64,000 nt of DNA from Epiperipatus broadwayi (Eukaryota > Onychophora > Udeonychophora > Euonychophora > Peripatidae). Location of the stretch: positions 5,576,392 to 5,640,391 of the forward strand of contig JAQFVV010000032.1 in the NCBI GenBank assembly GCA_028023455.1. The letters run 5' to 3'. The translations under genes were made by a program, and so were the position numbers. Position 1 is the stretch's first letter. Each line of letters opens with the position of its first letter. Shown here one piece after another: positions 42,101 to 55,885 of this stretch. Below the pieces are notes generated by a model. It did not search any database, was not told the origin of the DNA, and saw nothing but the letters and a program-made list of their open reading frames with translations.

Positions 42101-43100
42101 TTAAGGATATCCACTGTAAATAATGTAAATAAATTGTTTATTTATTTGTTGTTAGTAATAAACTTTGTTAAATTTTGTTATTTCAAGAATTTTGTGTCCG
42201 AGTTATTTATTTCTCCACATCGCTGCATGAAAACACGATATATGCATAATAATTGAAACAAATATATAATTTTGCACAAAAAGATAAATAGAGAATTATT
42301 TTAAGAATTTTAGATATTTTATTGGTATTTATTATAATTAAATAATCATAATCTTACATTATTTTATTGGTCATAAATCAGTTATCACAATATTATATTA
42401 AATTATATGCTATCAGTTGCCACACATATTTTGTTTGTCAGATTATTAAAATGCTACCACGTATTTATTATATCATTACATGAAGATATAAGATCATATT
42501 ATATTATTTCATTATTTTATTATGGTAATAAAATTATAGTAAAAGAAAAGATATACAGAATTAGTTAAACAATGAAGAATATTATTACTGTTATTTATTA
42601 TTATTAGTTTCAGTGTAGTAGATTATGACATAAAATCCCTTCTCATATTTTACTACCATATTTTTAAATTAACTTAGAATAAACTTTATGAACCTGAGAT
42701 TATTTTATTGAGCTAGATTATTATTAAATAGAAGATTAAGATTTAATTATTAGTTTAATCTTAGTGAGTAGAAGTTATTAAAGTCATAAGAATACTATGA
42801 GTTTGTTATTTGAAATAGTAATAAGGGGGGGGTAGTGTTCTTATGCCATTGAGGTAGTATCCTGTGGGATATTGGCTCAATGTAATCTATCTTGTCACCT
42901 GTATTTTCACTTCAAGTCTCATGAAAATATTAAATATTTATTTAATTTATTTTTATAAACTGAACCTTATTCGTATTTTAAATTTGAGCTAGTGAAATAT
43001 TTTAATTTTAATGCTGAATATTTTAGTTATTAATTATTAACTGAGATAGAACCTGTTTTATTTTATATCATATACTATTCTGAAGTGAGGATGCACGAGG
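36121..43100. other. AT-rich stretch with no recognisable gene
   Basis: No coding motif in 7 kb. It contains an 11-12 base G run near 37141 and AT tracts near 38270-38310. Bases 39240-39310 contain ACTATAAATATG, a TATA-like string, but no transcript structure can be argued. Confidence 0.5.
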
Positions 43101-43106
43101 GCAAGG

Positions 43107-43205
43107 TCAGAATATATATATATATATATATTCATGCATCAATGTTAATGCAATATATATATATATCAGAATATATATATATATATATATTGCATCAATG
43201 TTAAA
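43107..43205. repeat. Duplicated AT-core unit, about 60-bp period
   Basis: CAGAA plus an AT tract plus TGCATCAATGTTAA occurs twice, with starts near 43108 and 43167. The copies differ by an extra short AT tract and a TCA insertion. Confidence 0.8.
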
Positions 43206-43281
43206 GCATGAGTACAAACCAGAAATATATGCATAAATGTACTCTCTATTTATTATTAATAACTACAGTGAAATCACAAAC

Positions 43282-43534
43282 TACACTATATTTAAACAAT
43301 GAGCATTGCCAATTGCTCAACAAGCTTTCCACCCTATGACCTCTCTGAGGAGTGCCAAAGCACAAAACCATGGTCTGGGGTTTGGAGGGGGTTCCTGACA
43401 GAGATATTTTAAATGCTTTCTCTGAATAGTATTTATCACAAAGCTTGTTGAGCAATTGGCAATACTCATTGTTTATATCTTACAAGCTTAAGAGAATGGG
43501 GGTCATGTGATCTATGACTATTTACACTATATTT
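43282..43534 (+). mobile_element. Family B hammerhead-bearing element with 12-bp target-site duplication
   Basis: A 229-bp insertion (43294-43522) between exact copies of TACACTATATTT (43282-43293 and 43523-43534). The left 35 bases are the inverted repeat of 43440-43473 (AAAGCTTGTTGAGCAATTGG and onward), giving the same 5'-inverted layout as family A. The right part ends with AAGCTTAAGAGAATGGGGGT then CATGTGATC. This resembles the terminal AAGCATAAGA...GATCATGTGAT of family A copies A1 and A3, so the two families are distantly related. There is no coding capacity. Confidence 0.8.
43338..43382 (+). ncRNA. Hammerhead-like ribozyme of element B, one core change
   Basis: CUGAGGA (43345-43351; the second-box position 7 is tolerant of any base) is followed by stem II GUGC/GCAC with loop CAAA. 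The conserved GAAA reads AAAA. Stem III is ACC/GGU with loop AU, ending in GUC. Stem I pairs GACCUC with GGGGUU over six positions with two G-U pairs, after a U-U opposition next to the core. The G-to-A change at the G12 position should abolish or greatly lower cleavage. Confidence 0.55.
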
Positions 43535-45573
43535 TGTTCCAACCCTTCTTGCATTCAACATATGTAGCATATAATACGTCATTAGTTTTATTGACAAATA
43601 TTGATTAGAAAAAAATACAGATTGTTTATTGAATTGCAAATCTACAGTACTTTTCAACATGTATGCACATATATAACACATTCACCTTTTTATATGTGTG
43701 TATAAACAAAATTTTAAAATGTAATAATAGCAATATAATTATTAATAATAAAAAAAAAAGAGAGGACTCATTTACATATATTTTACTATGTGTTCAATCA
43801 TGCATTCATAGAATGCAAAAAGAATAAGAGAAAAAGAGAGAGTAACTATTTTTTTTTTTTTTTTAAATGAAATAAACTGGCCGATTTTCTTTCATTTTTT
43901 TATATTCTTTTTTTTTTTCAATAACTTTTTTCTCTTAATAGAAACACAATAGATTAGATTCTTTAAACAAGAAATCACGGCCTCTTTTTTTATTTTTTAA
44001 ATCAGTATTATCTTAAAGTATGTTTTAAAATTTTGTAAAACTTAGCATTCCTCCTAGAAAATAATTTATTATGCCAAATACTGCACATCAAATTCGAAAA
44101 GGATAATCAAAAAAAGAATAAATTACATATGCTTTCAACATAAACTGAAGAAATTTTATTAAAACATACATATATATATAATCGTATCAAATGCTCATAT
44201 AAAAAATGGTTACTTGTATATAAATATTGCAAATTTTGTTTTTTTTTATTTATATGTTTATATTTTTCTTTAGATAGCATGCAATTGAAATTGCTTCATT
44301 AGATGCAACATAGTTCATGGCTCCACTGTACATTATCATTCTTTTAAAATTTTATTTCTACTATAATCTTAATTTATTATGCATACTATATATATAAGGA
44401 TCTATTTATATGTGTGTGTGCATGTTGAAAAAAACCAGTACACTTATATGACAGTAAACTATATATGTCTTATAATGTAATGAAAGTTTATTTACTACAA
44501 AACATAAGTTGTTATTTATTATATTCAATGTATGCAAGGAGGGCTTGGATCAAAATATAACAGTTATCACAGCCTCACTGTATTCAGATTTTCAGAAGTG
44601 AGATTAATCAAATTTTTCAAGGAAAGTCAATTTTATTAAATAAAGACAATTTATTGTTTTAAATTATAATTATTTATATATTAAAATCTCTGAATAGAGT
44701 TTTCAGAAGAAAGAATGCTTTACATATTTTTGCATATTATTAATATTTAATTTTTATAATTTGTTAAATTTGTTATCTAGTTTTTATTATTTACCATATT
44801 GATATTATTTCCATTGTTGTTTTAAAATAAATTTATATACTTTTGCTCTTTTTTTTTTAATTTTGCTTTAAAATTATTTTAAAAACTGCTTACTTTTTTA
44901 AAATTTATAAATGCATTTTTTTTAAAACAGTCATAACAATATTTTCTGGAATAGAATAAATTTCAAGCAAATATCTTATTATAATTACTATAAACTTTTG
45001 CACAATACAATGTTAACCACTAAACACATTTTCTTTTTTATCAGTCTAAATGCAATAATTTTATTAATTGATGGTTCAAAGGATATAAAAGATTTATTAA
45101 TCACTGAAATTTTATTTTGATAAATTTTCTCTAATGTAGATATACAATAATATCACAAAGACTTATTTTGTATTTTATGAAAATAGATAAAAACTTTTGA
45201 GAGATCCTGAATAAGTATAATAGCTGCTTTTTATGCAAAAATGATCATCTCTTTTTATAGGTTTATAAGGTGACTACTAACAAAGTTAGCTTTCTCCAGC
45301 TTTCTTGTTTCTTTCTGGTCAGAATCCTGAATAAAAATTATTTTATTATAAAATTTTAATTTCTCTTTAGATAGACTTCTTATTATCTGGCGATCTTGTT
45401 TATCAAAAAGCAAAACATAAATTTTATTAATTTTATTTTAAATTAACTCTATATTTCCAATACATTATCCAATTAACATTCAGCTAATTCTTTATATAAT
45501 TAGATAAGTTTTGGAAAACAAAATATTTTTTTTAGTTTCAAAAATAATTATAAAAAAATATTCTTTTGAAATC

Positions 45574-45605
<32 letters not shown>

Positions 45606-48600
45606 TTCTATATATATTGTAATGATACAAAGCTAGCATGGGTGAGAGAGAAATTCTGTTATGATTTACAGATTCAGATACATTAACTTATAACTGATAG
45701 AATGTATAAAAAGATTCTCTTTAAATGCCTCACAAATTTGGGTGGCAAATTGTAATGGTAAGAAAGGTGAAAGGTTCTGCTTTGATAATACCTGAATTGT
45801 AATAGTATGAAAGTAGTAAGCAAACAGCTTAAATTGCCCTGCAGATTTAGGAGCCAAATTGTAATAGCATATAACTAGGAATGAGAGGAAATGAAAAGGT
45901 TGGTTCTTTTTTATTAAATAATAGACAAACAGAGAATAAGACATATTCTCATTCATATACCAAACTCTACTGGCAATTGATATGGGAATGAGATAGCTTT
46001 TAAAATGATATTCTATAAGTAAACATATCAAATTCATAATATAAACAAAAAAATGTATCCAACTTGATTACTTCTCTAAACTTTACTGGCATGCATTAAC
46101 AGTCATTAATGAAGCCTGGTTACTTGTTAAATATAAAGTAGAAACAAAGGGAATATTTTATTGAATGTAAATTATATTTACAACCAACTAAATATAAAAA
46201 AATTATTTAATATTTTTAAATAATTAATGTTAAATAATATAGCTGCTTAATGATGTTTGGCAAGTAATCAATAACATTTCAATAAATAAATATACTTAGG
46301 TTATCAAAATCAAGTATTGCACTATGACCCACATGTACAGATAAGTGATGAGATTTTTTTAAAAAATGCATAAAGACACTTTAAATAGAAGTGGTTTATC
46401 TTTTATTCTCTTTTTTTTTTCTATACTAGCAATGATAACAAAATAACAAAGCATAATATTTTATTTCATATAGGTTTTTTCAAGTGACTTTTTTGAAATT
46501 CATCTTGAGTAACATTGGGTAATGATATATTTATTTAAGTTGTATTTGTGTTTTAATGAAGACCATCAAATAGTTCAAGATCTGAGATTCATTTTTTATG
46601 GGAGGATTATACTAATTCTGCAATTCAACAAAAAAATATCAAGATTCTCTTTAGACTATTTACATATACATATGTTTTCAAACTACAATTTCTTCTTTTG
46701 GGATTCTGGAATACAGAACTCTTAAAATAATCTCTTTTAATTCACAAATGGCTCTCAAATATGGCAAAAGTACTAATAAATTTACCTGCATCATATTTAA
46801 TTTCTAAAATCCAGTAAGAGATTTTAGCTTCATGTTATAGTGGATCTAATAAGTTTTTTCTTATAATAAGCTCTCTTAAATACTGAAGGGATTTATGCAT
46901 ATAGGCATTCAAATATAAACCATTTTCATGGCAGACTTACCCTTCAAACCTGTTTCATGTTTATTGAATGGCTACAAATTATTCCCCCCCCTCCAAATAT
47001 AGTAAATATATTTTAATAATGATCGCCACATAAAAATGTTTAACATTAAAAATAGCTTTCACATGCACAAGTGCTGACAAAAATTTATTTAAGCCATTTA
47101 TCTTAAACTATACACATATGCTACATATATTAGGTATGTGTATTTATATTATTAAAAAAAATAATGATAATATCTGGTGGGTGGCAGAGGCTCCGATCTT
47201 TCATGATATACTAAAGAAAAAAAGAGAAAATAACAAGCTTATATACACTTCGATTCTCTTTTTTTTAAACCTTAAGTGTATCTGATTGACTTTTTTTATA
47301 ACTTTCTTTTTTTAAAGAAAATAAACAGTTATTTGAAATGTTTATGTTTGACCTTGTTTAGATTCCATTAACATGACTGATAATCCTTTGTTGATGAACA
47401 CATAAATTTTGAATAGTTGAAGACGATATTTTTCTGCATGTCATGCTGCAATAAATTAATAGAAGTAATGGAATTAATGTTCTACCATCACAATTTTATT
47501 TTCATTCTCTGGGAAGGGGTGGTTGGTCAGGTGCATGCTTGTTGATGAATTCTCCCATTTGCGGAGGGGGGATTTGGTGAGTAGACCAAGAGGAATTAAC
47601 CTAAGCTATCTGCTTTTTTTTTATCCATTCATAGTTTGATATATATTTTGTTCAAATAGAGCTCTTTATTTTTTTAAGTAGCTAAAAAAAATTTTTTAAT
47701 GAGAACAAAGTTTGTTATTATTTCTTATGCAGACAAAATAGTAGTCCTTAAACATGCTTAAAGCACAATCTTTGTATCTTCTTCCCTTTGCTGTATCATT
47801 TATCTTCATTATATTTTTAGCTTTATATCCTTGCATGAAAAATTTTTCAAACTCTATTATTAATTCATGTATCTATCAATTTTTTTTAAAATCTTTTTTT
47901 TTTCAAATATTTTACAAGCATTTAAAAAAAATTATAGATAATTAAAAAAGATGTAAACAGTTTTAAAAACCCAAAAATAAATACATATATATATAAACCA
48001 CAAATCTCTTTTTTTGACAAATAAACAAATTTAACCTGTGTACATTTTAACCTTTTAATTATTAGCATTTATCTAAAGTAATTTTCATATTGTTTCTTTA
48101 TTTACTTTTTATATATCATTATCATTGCCAAAATTTACAATCATAAACAAATGTATTACTGAAATGGGAAAGAAACAAGAAAGTGAATAACCGTAAAAAA
48201 TGAAGTAAAACAAAATTGAATGAAAATAATTTTTAAAAAAATTGAAACATTTTCTACCACTATCTTAAAAGATATTAAACAATTAATTCTATAAAGGAAA
48301 ACATATATATCCATTAATAAGATATATCTTTTACTAATAAACTTTATGCATAATAAAAAAATCTCTGCTTCATTTCAACCCCTTCTTTTGGTGTTTATAT
48401 ATATATATACTGTACCACTAGTGAATAGCACTACATGTTTTGTAAAACTTGTATGAAAAATATAATTAGATTAAAGATTTTAAAATGAAATTTTAAAGAA
48501 ATAAAAATACTGTGGAATCAGTTATCAATGAATGATTGGAATAAATTTTGTTAAAAGAAATAAGTAAAAGTTTTAAGAAAGAGAAGTATAATTTAGAAAG

Positions 48601-51600
48601 TTTGAAGAGTTTTTTTTTTTTTTTTTTTTAGAAATGCAGATCACCAAAAGACAAAGCGCTGCATCATCTTGTTATAATAAAGTTTTGCTAATTAAGGAGC
48701 AGGTAGAGGGGAGAGATATTTAACTAAGTAAATAATTAAAAAATAGAGTTCTCTCTATTTTCATAAACTTAAAGAAAAAAAATATGTGTATATAAAAATG
48801 AAAATAGAATTAAAATGTGAAAGGAAAGCATATAAAACTTAAATCTACTTAAAGATTGCTCAGCCAATAAACAGAAGAAAGAGAATAATAACTATAAATT
48901 GCAGTAAATGGAAACAATGAAAAATAATTCTAGACAATATCTTATCCAAAGGCCAGATTAATTTACACAAGTTTGCAGATTAAAACACAATGGGAATTTA
49001 ATTAATAAAATTTATAAATTAATTAAACTAGATTAGAGTGTAGAGAGAGACAATAAAAAAGAATCATATAAAAGGACTGAAAATTCATTCATCATTATTC
49101 TTGACTCTTGATTATTCTTTATTCTTCGTGCATATTAATTATCAAGATTAAGACTATTATAACCATATAGTTCTGGCATATTCATATTGCTACTGTGGAA
49201 GAGCTCCAGAGAAGAGAAGATGGGAAAAGTCATTAGCATCCCCAGAATGCAATTAGGTGTCTACACATTTACTGAAGACCCATCTAATATCATGCAGTGC
49301 TAGACAGTCTCCAGAGTATGTGGCTAGTCTCTAGTCCCAGTTCTCCACAACAACAGAAATCCTCCATTTAGAAGTCATGCCCATGTAATAATCTGAATAG
49401 TCAAGGAATGTCTATCTCAGAAATGTAAAAAGTCAGTCAGGAGCTAAAACTATTAGTGAAGTTCAAAAATCCAACTGGTTGGTGACCACTACAATAGAAA
49501 AAAGAGAGAAGTTGCATTATCAGATGTATAAAGTGCAAAAAACCCTAGGTAATTATGAATGTCCTTATTCTCACTCATGAACTGATCATATTCGAATGTC
49601 AGACTTTGATAGCCATAGCAATCTTTAAGTGTCTCCCATAATTATCATATAAAATAAATCCTAGTATGTAAGTGCATATCTAATCTTATGATAATATATT
49701 TTAATTAATATATGCAAAGTTTTCTTTGAATAGTGAATTTATATTTCAAGGTGCGTGCATATGCAGATCTATTATATTTACTTGTATTATTCTTTATTAT
49801 CATGTATTTTACTAAAAGTGTGCTTAAATGAATTTATAATTTTTCTTATTGTAATATTCTTTAATGTCATGTTTTAATTAGAAGTGTTTTAAAATAAATT
49901 GTTTGGTCGGTTCTCTTTGATAATTATGCCACTAATAGACAGTCTTTAGTTAAGTGTAAGCATTAAGCGTCTACTATAATTTGTCTTCCTACAAATAAAT
50001 AAAAGAGCTAGTTAGGGGTTAATCAAGCACTAAATATTTATTTGTCATCCAGGCATGCTAATTATAACTTATGATTAGCTGGTGCCTGAGGTTTACCTGA
50101 AACAAATAGAAATGCTTTGGATGGCAAGGGTTTGAATTTAGCAGCTGAGAAGTTCCATAGCCTGGAAATTTGGCTACAGGTGTATCTTGTATAACCTTGG
50201 TCTGGTTATAGGTGCCATTGGTTTTATCCACCTTTTGTATTTGACTTCTCCGCTTGAAGGGCCGGTGTGCTGTGATAATAAAAGTGCAGCTGGAGAGATT
50301 GAGATTTAATAAGATTTTTTTTTATTTATTTAAATAATCAGAGCAATCCATTCCCACCTGGTTTAATATATATATATATACCGATATCATAATCAACTGT
50401 AAGAATTGAGCCTTCCAATTTTTTTAATTATCTCCTCCTAATGAAAAAAAAAAAGTTATCCTCATTGACAAATGGAGGCCTCAACATACCTTTGAACTTT
50501 ATTATATTTAACAAAAGAACTACATGAATCCCTTAAGTTAAACATTCCTTTTTCATGTCTACCTTGTTAAGGATAACTTTTAACATTTAAACAAATTCAT
50601 TTCAACATTTAAAAAAATAATTATTTTATCATCAAAAGATATGATATAAACAGCTTCTTCAATTTATTGCTTCAATATTGCTTTAGCAGCTATATAAATT
50701 GAATCATCTTTATTAATCTTTCAAAATATATTCACATCAGTAAGTTCTGACATTAACATATTCACCTTCAATAATTATTATATAAATCCTTTTAAAAAAA
50801 TTTTTGAAAACATAGAGTGATGCAAAAATGGCACATAAGGTGCAAATATTCGCAATCTTTTGTGAATAAAGTCACTCACTTACTTTGATCAAAAGTTAAC
50901 TATTATTGGGCAACATTTAATCATATTAATATCAAAATTTTATATAACTTTAATTTAGAAGTATGTATGTTAATTTATATTATAACAGTTTTATAAACAA
51001 GTGGGCTAAAGTTAAACAAGAGCTCGATTGGCAACCAATAAAAAAATCCAGGTGTCACCTTTGAAATGTCAATTTGATCATCATGGAAACAATAAAGATA
51101 TGATGGCAACATTCTACCTGAAATATTATATAGTGACTCTAAAAAGATAATTCGTATTTATTATATAAGTATCACAGTTTAGAAATCAATAATTTCCAAG
51201 TGTATTCTTTATTAAAATTTACTAACAAGATTTTTAATGGTATTAACATAAATTGGGATGTTAATTTTCCAAATAACACAAGCAATTCATGTTATTTAAA
51301 ATGAGTAAGTGGATAAAAGGGAAGATTTTTTTCCTGTAGTTAACAAAAAAAAAAACTTAAAATATAATTAAATGTTTCGTTGCTTGGAAAATTGTGTGTT
51401 GTTTAAATTGTAAGAATAGTAGAATAAACTTTGATTAAAGAATTCTTAGCTTTGAAGTACACTATTCTAGTTTTACATGAGTATAATGCACGCATTAGTT
51501 GGTCCATAAAGCATAAGATATTTGAATGATATGATCAAAATTTTAATATATAACGCTTTAGCTCTAGAAACCATAACTGTGTTAAACTGCATAGGATAAA

Positions 51601-53072
51601 ATTTGGCATATGATGCAGAATAAATCCAATTTTCATCGGCTTAACAGAAATGATATATATTGGATATAATGTAAGCCACTGCAACGCATATCGTAGTTTA
51701 TTATCAGATAATTTTATAAAGAGATAACACTTTTAAAGAATGTTAAGGTAAATAAATATGAATGAAGAGTGATAGAAGGCTAGGAATTATAATTCTTTTT
51801 ATAACGCTTTCATCAGTGATTCAGAAAATGAGATTGTTTAAGTTTTGAATCTGAAAAAGTAACTAACTGTGGTCATATGGGTAATCATTAGATTTAAAAC
51901 GTCTCTGACTTTTGTTTTGCAATCTCTTACAAAGAATAAATATAATAGGTTTCATTTACTAAGCATTTTTTTTTATATATAAAATAACTATATCTATTTT
52001 ATTAATATATATTTTACAAGTTTTTCATGCATAAGTGAGGAGTTTTTTTAAGTATATAGATTAGAATTTTTTCCTCCTCTGTCTATAATATCTGAAATAG
52101 TTTTAGAGATATTCTTTTTAAAAAAAAAGAAAAAAGAGAGAGAGAGATTAAAGCTTTTCACATCATTTCAAGGTCTCGTTTTCAAAAACCGTAACAAAAA
52201 TTCTTAGGTCAATGTAATTAACAATGAATTCTAATTTTTAGAATAATTTACAGTTCATAGCAAACTAATGCATCCATGTCAATTAGGGTTTCCTAACAAA
52301 AAGAAACGAATTTTTCGATGCCATTAAAGGGGGCATCTACTAACTCATAAAATTTAAATAAAAGCTTCAATTTTCAAGTTTGATTTTTTTTTTTTTAGGT
52401 TGAGGGTAATTGACTTCAATAAGATGCAATGTCCTTGACTAATGAAAGGTAATTTCAGTATTTTCTTCAATAAGGTATAACGTGAAAACGGTAGAGCGTG
52501 AGATGACGATGATGATGACGGCGGAAGTACTTAAAAAGATCAGCGATCAAGTCATTTAACCCTCTATTTACTAAAATATAATAAATGTAAGTATGTAACA
52601 CATATATTGTATACCAAAATTTATTTATATTATATTAATGTAAAAGTTTACAATGGTTAAAAAAAATTATGTAAATTAGTATATACATTAAACAATTGTC
52701 TAAAAATTTGTATCCATTATGTATTCATTTGCAATAATAAATAACGGTTTTTAAATAATATATTGCAGAAAAACATATGTCCATTAACCTATTCCAATTG
52801 AAATATGAAAAAAAAAAGCATTATTTATCTTCAGCTTCTGGATGGTGAGTTTGAACAGTTTTCAATTCAATATGCGATGAATAGTTGAATTAGCTATGAA
52901 TTGTCTTCTGGAAGAAGAAATCCTAAATCTAATAGAACTTAAAATTTAATTTTTATCTATTCTGTGTTTAAAGTCACATAATAGAAATGACAGATGGATG
53001 TTATTACACCTTATCACAAAGTGATTGTTTAGCCAATAATACATGAAATGCTAAAAGCTAAAAAATATTATG
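43535..53072. other. AT-rich stretch with no recognisable gene
   Basis: Nothing supportable in 9.5 kb. Bases 45660-46040 contain repeated CAAATTGTAAT-like phrases. Bases 49130-49480 and 50050-50290 are richer in GC, and could hold old repeats or non-coding RNA, but I cannot identify them. AT tracts occur at 45580-45617. Confidence 0.5.
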
Positions 53073-53262
53073 CAGTTATATAAGTTAAACCACTAAACAT
53101 CACATGATCACTATCTCATACTAGCACAATAATTGTTATTAAACAATTCAAAACAAAACAACACTCTCCATATAGTAGTGCCATCTTGTGCTAACAAGAG
53201 CAATCAATGGATGCCAGAAGGCTTGTGCATAAAATCCCTATCTAGTGCCTACTCATCCAATA

Positions 53263-53304
53263 TCCCCAGACTAGTTTCTGGCTTGTGGCCTTCATCAGTG
53301 AGGA
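53263..53304 (-). ncRNA. Hammerhead-like ribozyme of element A4, core intact
   Basis: Same 42-nt sequence as 11986-12027. Stem I UCCUCA/UGGGGA, CUGAUGA box, stem II GGC/GCC with CACAA loop, GAAA box, minimal stem III within ACUAGU, then C of GUC. Predicted self-cleavage lies on the minus strand between the bases at 53269 and 53268. The A-A opposition at the base of stem II is the only departure from the usual consensus. Confidence 0.72.
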
Positions 53305-53500
53305 GCCTTGGATCTGAGAGCACTGCACCTAGATCTTAGGATCTAATGCAATCCTCCAGCACCCACCTTTTAACTCTATTTAACTACAAAACTATGAGAA
53401 TGAAATTGAAAACACTATTAATATTTTCAATCCAAGCTCAATAGCTTATATAGTCATATGGGTCTGAACTCAATTCAGTACCCATACATTTTGGTGTCTT

Positions 53501-53535
53501 TGATGAAGGCCACAAGCCAGAAACTAGTCTGGGGA
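53501..53535 (+). ncRNA. 5'-truncated hammerhead at the inversion junction of A4
   Basis: Starts at UGAUGA, so the 5' strand of stem I and the first C of the core are lost; everything 3' of that is intact. The junction is within a base or two of the one in A2. Confidence 0.6.
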
Positions 53536-53960
53536 TATTGGATGAGTAGGCACTAGATAGGGATTTTATGCACAAAGCCTTCTGGCATCCATTGATTGCT
53601 CTTGTTAGCACAAGAAGGCACTACTATATGGAGAGTGTTGTTTTGTTTTGAATTGTTTAATAACAATTATTGTGCTAGTATGAGATAGTGATCATGTGAT
53701 GTTTAGTGGTTTAACACCAATCCTGCCTAATAGGATAGTGGTGGCTATGGTTGTTAAAGAGCCAAAGACACCAAAATGTATGGGTACTGAATTGAGTTCA
53801 GACCCATATGACTATATAAGCTATTGAGCTTGGATTGAAAATATTAATAGTGTTTTCAATTTCATTCTCATAGTTTTGTAGTTAAATAGAGTTAAAAGGT
53901 GGGTGCTGGAGGATTGCATTAGATCCTAAGATCTAGGTGCAGTGCTCTCAGATCCAAGGC

Positions 53961-53998
53961 TCCTCACTGATGAAGGCCACAAGCCAGTAGTCTGGGGA
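53961..53998 (+). ncRNA. Hammerhead with deleted GAAAC box, second unit of A4
   Basis: UCCUCA, CUGAUGA and stem II are intact, but AAAC is missing after CCAG, so the catalytic core is broken. It marks the unit boundary 467 bp after the first. Confidence 0.65.
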
Positions 53999-55745
53999 TA
54001 TTGGATGAGTAGGCACTAGATAGGGATTTTATGCACAAGCCTTCTGGCATCCATTGATTGCTCTTGTTAGCACAAGATGGCACTACTATATGGAGAGTGT
54101 TGTTTTGTTTTGAACAGTTATATAAGTTGTAAATAAATTATATAATTTTTAAAATTAGTAATGTTTTAATCATAAACCAAGGCATCACATTCTACAGCAT
54201 ATATATATAATCTTTGGCAGAAGCTAAATGTTAAGTCAAATTTTGTGCCTAGATATCTAAAATATATATATAATATAATAATTTTGTTATAAATAAATTG
54301 TTGCTAGTACTATATAATGCTATAATTTTTTGCACATAAAATTATTATATCAGTATTTTATAGATCATACAGCCGTAAAATATTTTTACACATCTTAAAT
54401 TATAATAGTTTTAAGCTTAAATAAGTAGTTAACATGCTAAACTCTTTAAATTTTTGAATAACTGGTAATTTAAATGTTAGCTAATATATTTTAAGTTAAT
54501 AATGCTAAATTAGTCATGATTTAACTATTACAATGTCTCAAAAGTTTGTACTAATTTTAAGGTTAAGAAACCAAGTTTAAACCCTATATTTTACTATGCT
54601 GTTAATTAAATTGAAATTATAATATTTTAATATATTTTAGTTTTAATACATAATACTATAGTTAAATATTTTAAATTCATTTACTTAAAAAAAGTTTAAT
54701 AAACCTAATAATTAAAAATAGGATTTTAAAGTAATAGATAGTTGAATGTCTGAATAAATGAGTGAATAAAAGTTTTAAATGTTAACATTAATTATTTTAA
54801 AATATTATTTAATATCTAATTTTAAAGGAGAATTTAACTATTCTATTCTGAAACCTGTTTAGATTTAAATAATAATAAATAAATGTATTAAATATTATTT
54901 ATAATAGTTGTTTTATTAAAGATGCAATTTAGATTTTAAATATAGAATATTTTTATTTTAGCCTGGCATCTGTAATTTTATATAATTATTTTATTTGCAA
55001 CCAGGTAGTATTTTTAATTTTTTTTTTTTCAATTGTCTAAACAAAAGGTTGATTTATTTTAAAAATTGAATATTAATTGGGTAGTTTTTTACCTGGCAAT
55101 CTTCCCTGGTTACATTAGACAAGGGATTTGAACTAATCACAGAAAATGTAGGATAAAAGGTTAATCCTAAGTCTGGTAAAATAGTCACATGACTAATAGT
55201 ATAAATAGGTGAGGTTGTCATCTTCTCAAAGTTTTCAATCAGCTTTAATTTTATTTTTGTTTATAGCAATTGAATTTTAAAAAATTCCAGTTAAATTTCG
55301 AAAGTGTATAATTTTTTTAACTTTTTGAGCTCCGTTGGTGTTGCGTGTGCTCTTTCAGCACTCAAAGAATGATGTGTTTTTTTTCTTTACTGATGTAAAA
55401 AGTATAAGCATGACATCAACCAAAATACAGGCATTTGATAGCTGAATGATGGGTGCTTCCAACGATCTCTATCTCAAAAAAATTGGTTGAAATTTGGATT
55501 TTTTGGCAGTAGTTTTAATCGACCACAGTATTTAATTTTTTTTTTATAATTTTTGCAATTATCATGAAGCAATAAAAGACAAAAAACAGTTTATGGCCTG
55601 CAAGTGAAAATTTCTCTGGTGTTATTCACAAACAAGGCCTACAATAGAGCTTCAACATAATACTCATAAGTAAAATTTTTAAATTATTTTTTTAATTTTT
55701 GAAAAAATTATCTTTTTTATTAATTTTAGTTTGTAATTAATATAT

Positions 55746-55885
55746 GTTAGTTTGTAGTTATATATTTATTTATGCTCATATAGAGTTCATATCTATCATA
55801 ATTTTCTAAAATTAGTGTGTGTTAGTTTGTAGTTATATATTTTTTATGCTCATATAGAATTCATATCTATCATAATTTTCTAAAG
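55746..55885. repeat. Tandem duplication, 75-bp period
   Basis: Two near-identical copies starting GTTAGTTTGTAGTTATATAT (55746 and 55821), with a short deletion and a G/A difference in the second. Confidence 0.9.

Larger units (their letters stand above)
53073..54128 (+). mobile_element. Family A element A4 with 14-bp target-site duplication
   Basis: Complete insertion of 1028 bp (53087-54114) between exact copies of CAGTTATATAAGTT (53073-53086 and 54115-54128). Bases 53087-53501 are the family A unit in inverted orientation. The plus-strand part starts at TGATGAAGGCC, contains a full 467-bp unit (53502-53968) and continues 146 bp into the next. The inverted arm spans the same unit in circularly permuted order, so it derives from a tandem or circular template. 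The left end (AAACCACTAAACATCAC) and right end (TGTTTTGTTTTGAA) agree with A2 to within a few bases. It has no protein-coding capacity. The architecture matches small hammerhead-bearing retroelements (retrozyme-like, or a non-autonomous Penelope relative). Confidence 0.88.

Noticed and set aside
51780-51810. CTGATGA on the minus strand near a possible hairpin
   Set aside because: No GAAA box at the required position.
53133-53339. 68-codon open frame, and a similar 79-codon one at 11965-12204
   Set aside because: Both are accidental frames through the family A element and its hammerhead, not genes.
55190-55270. TATAAATAGG followed by a possible 3' splice site
   Set aside because: TATA-like strings are common at this AT content and no coding or LTR structure follows.
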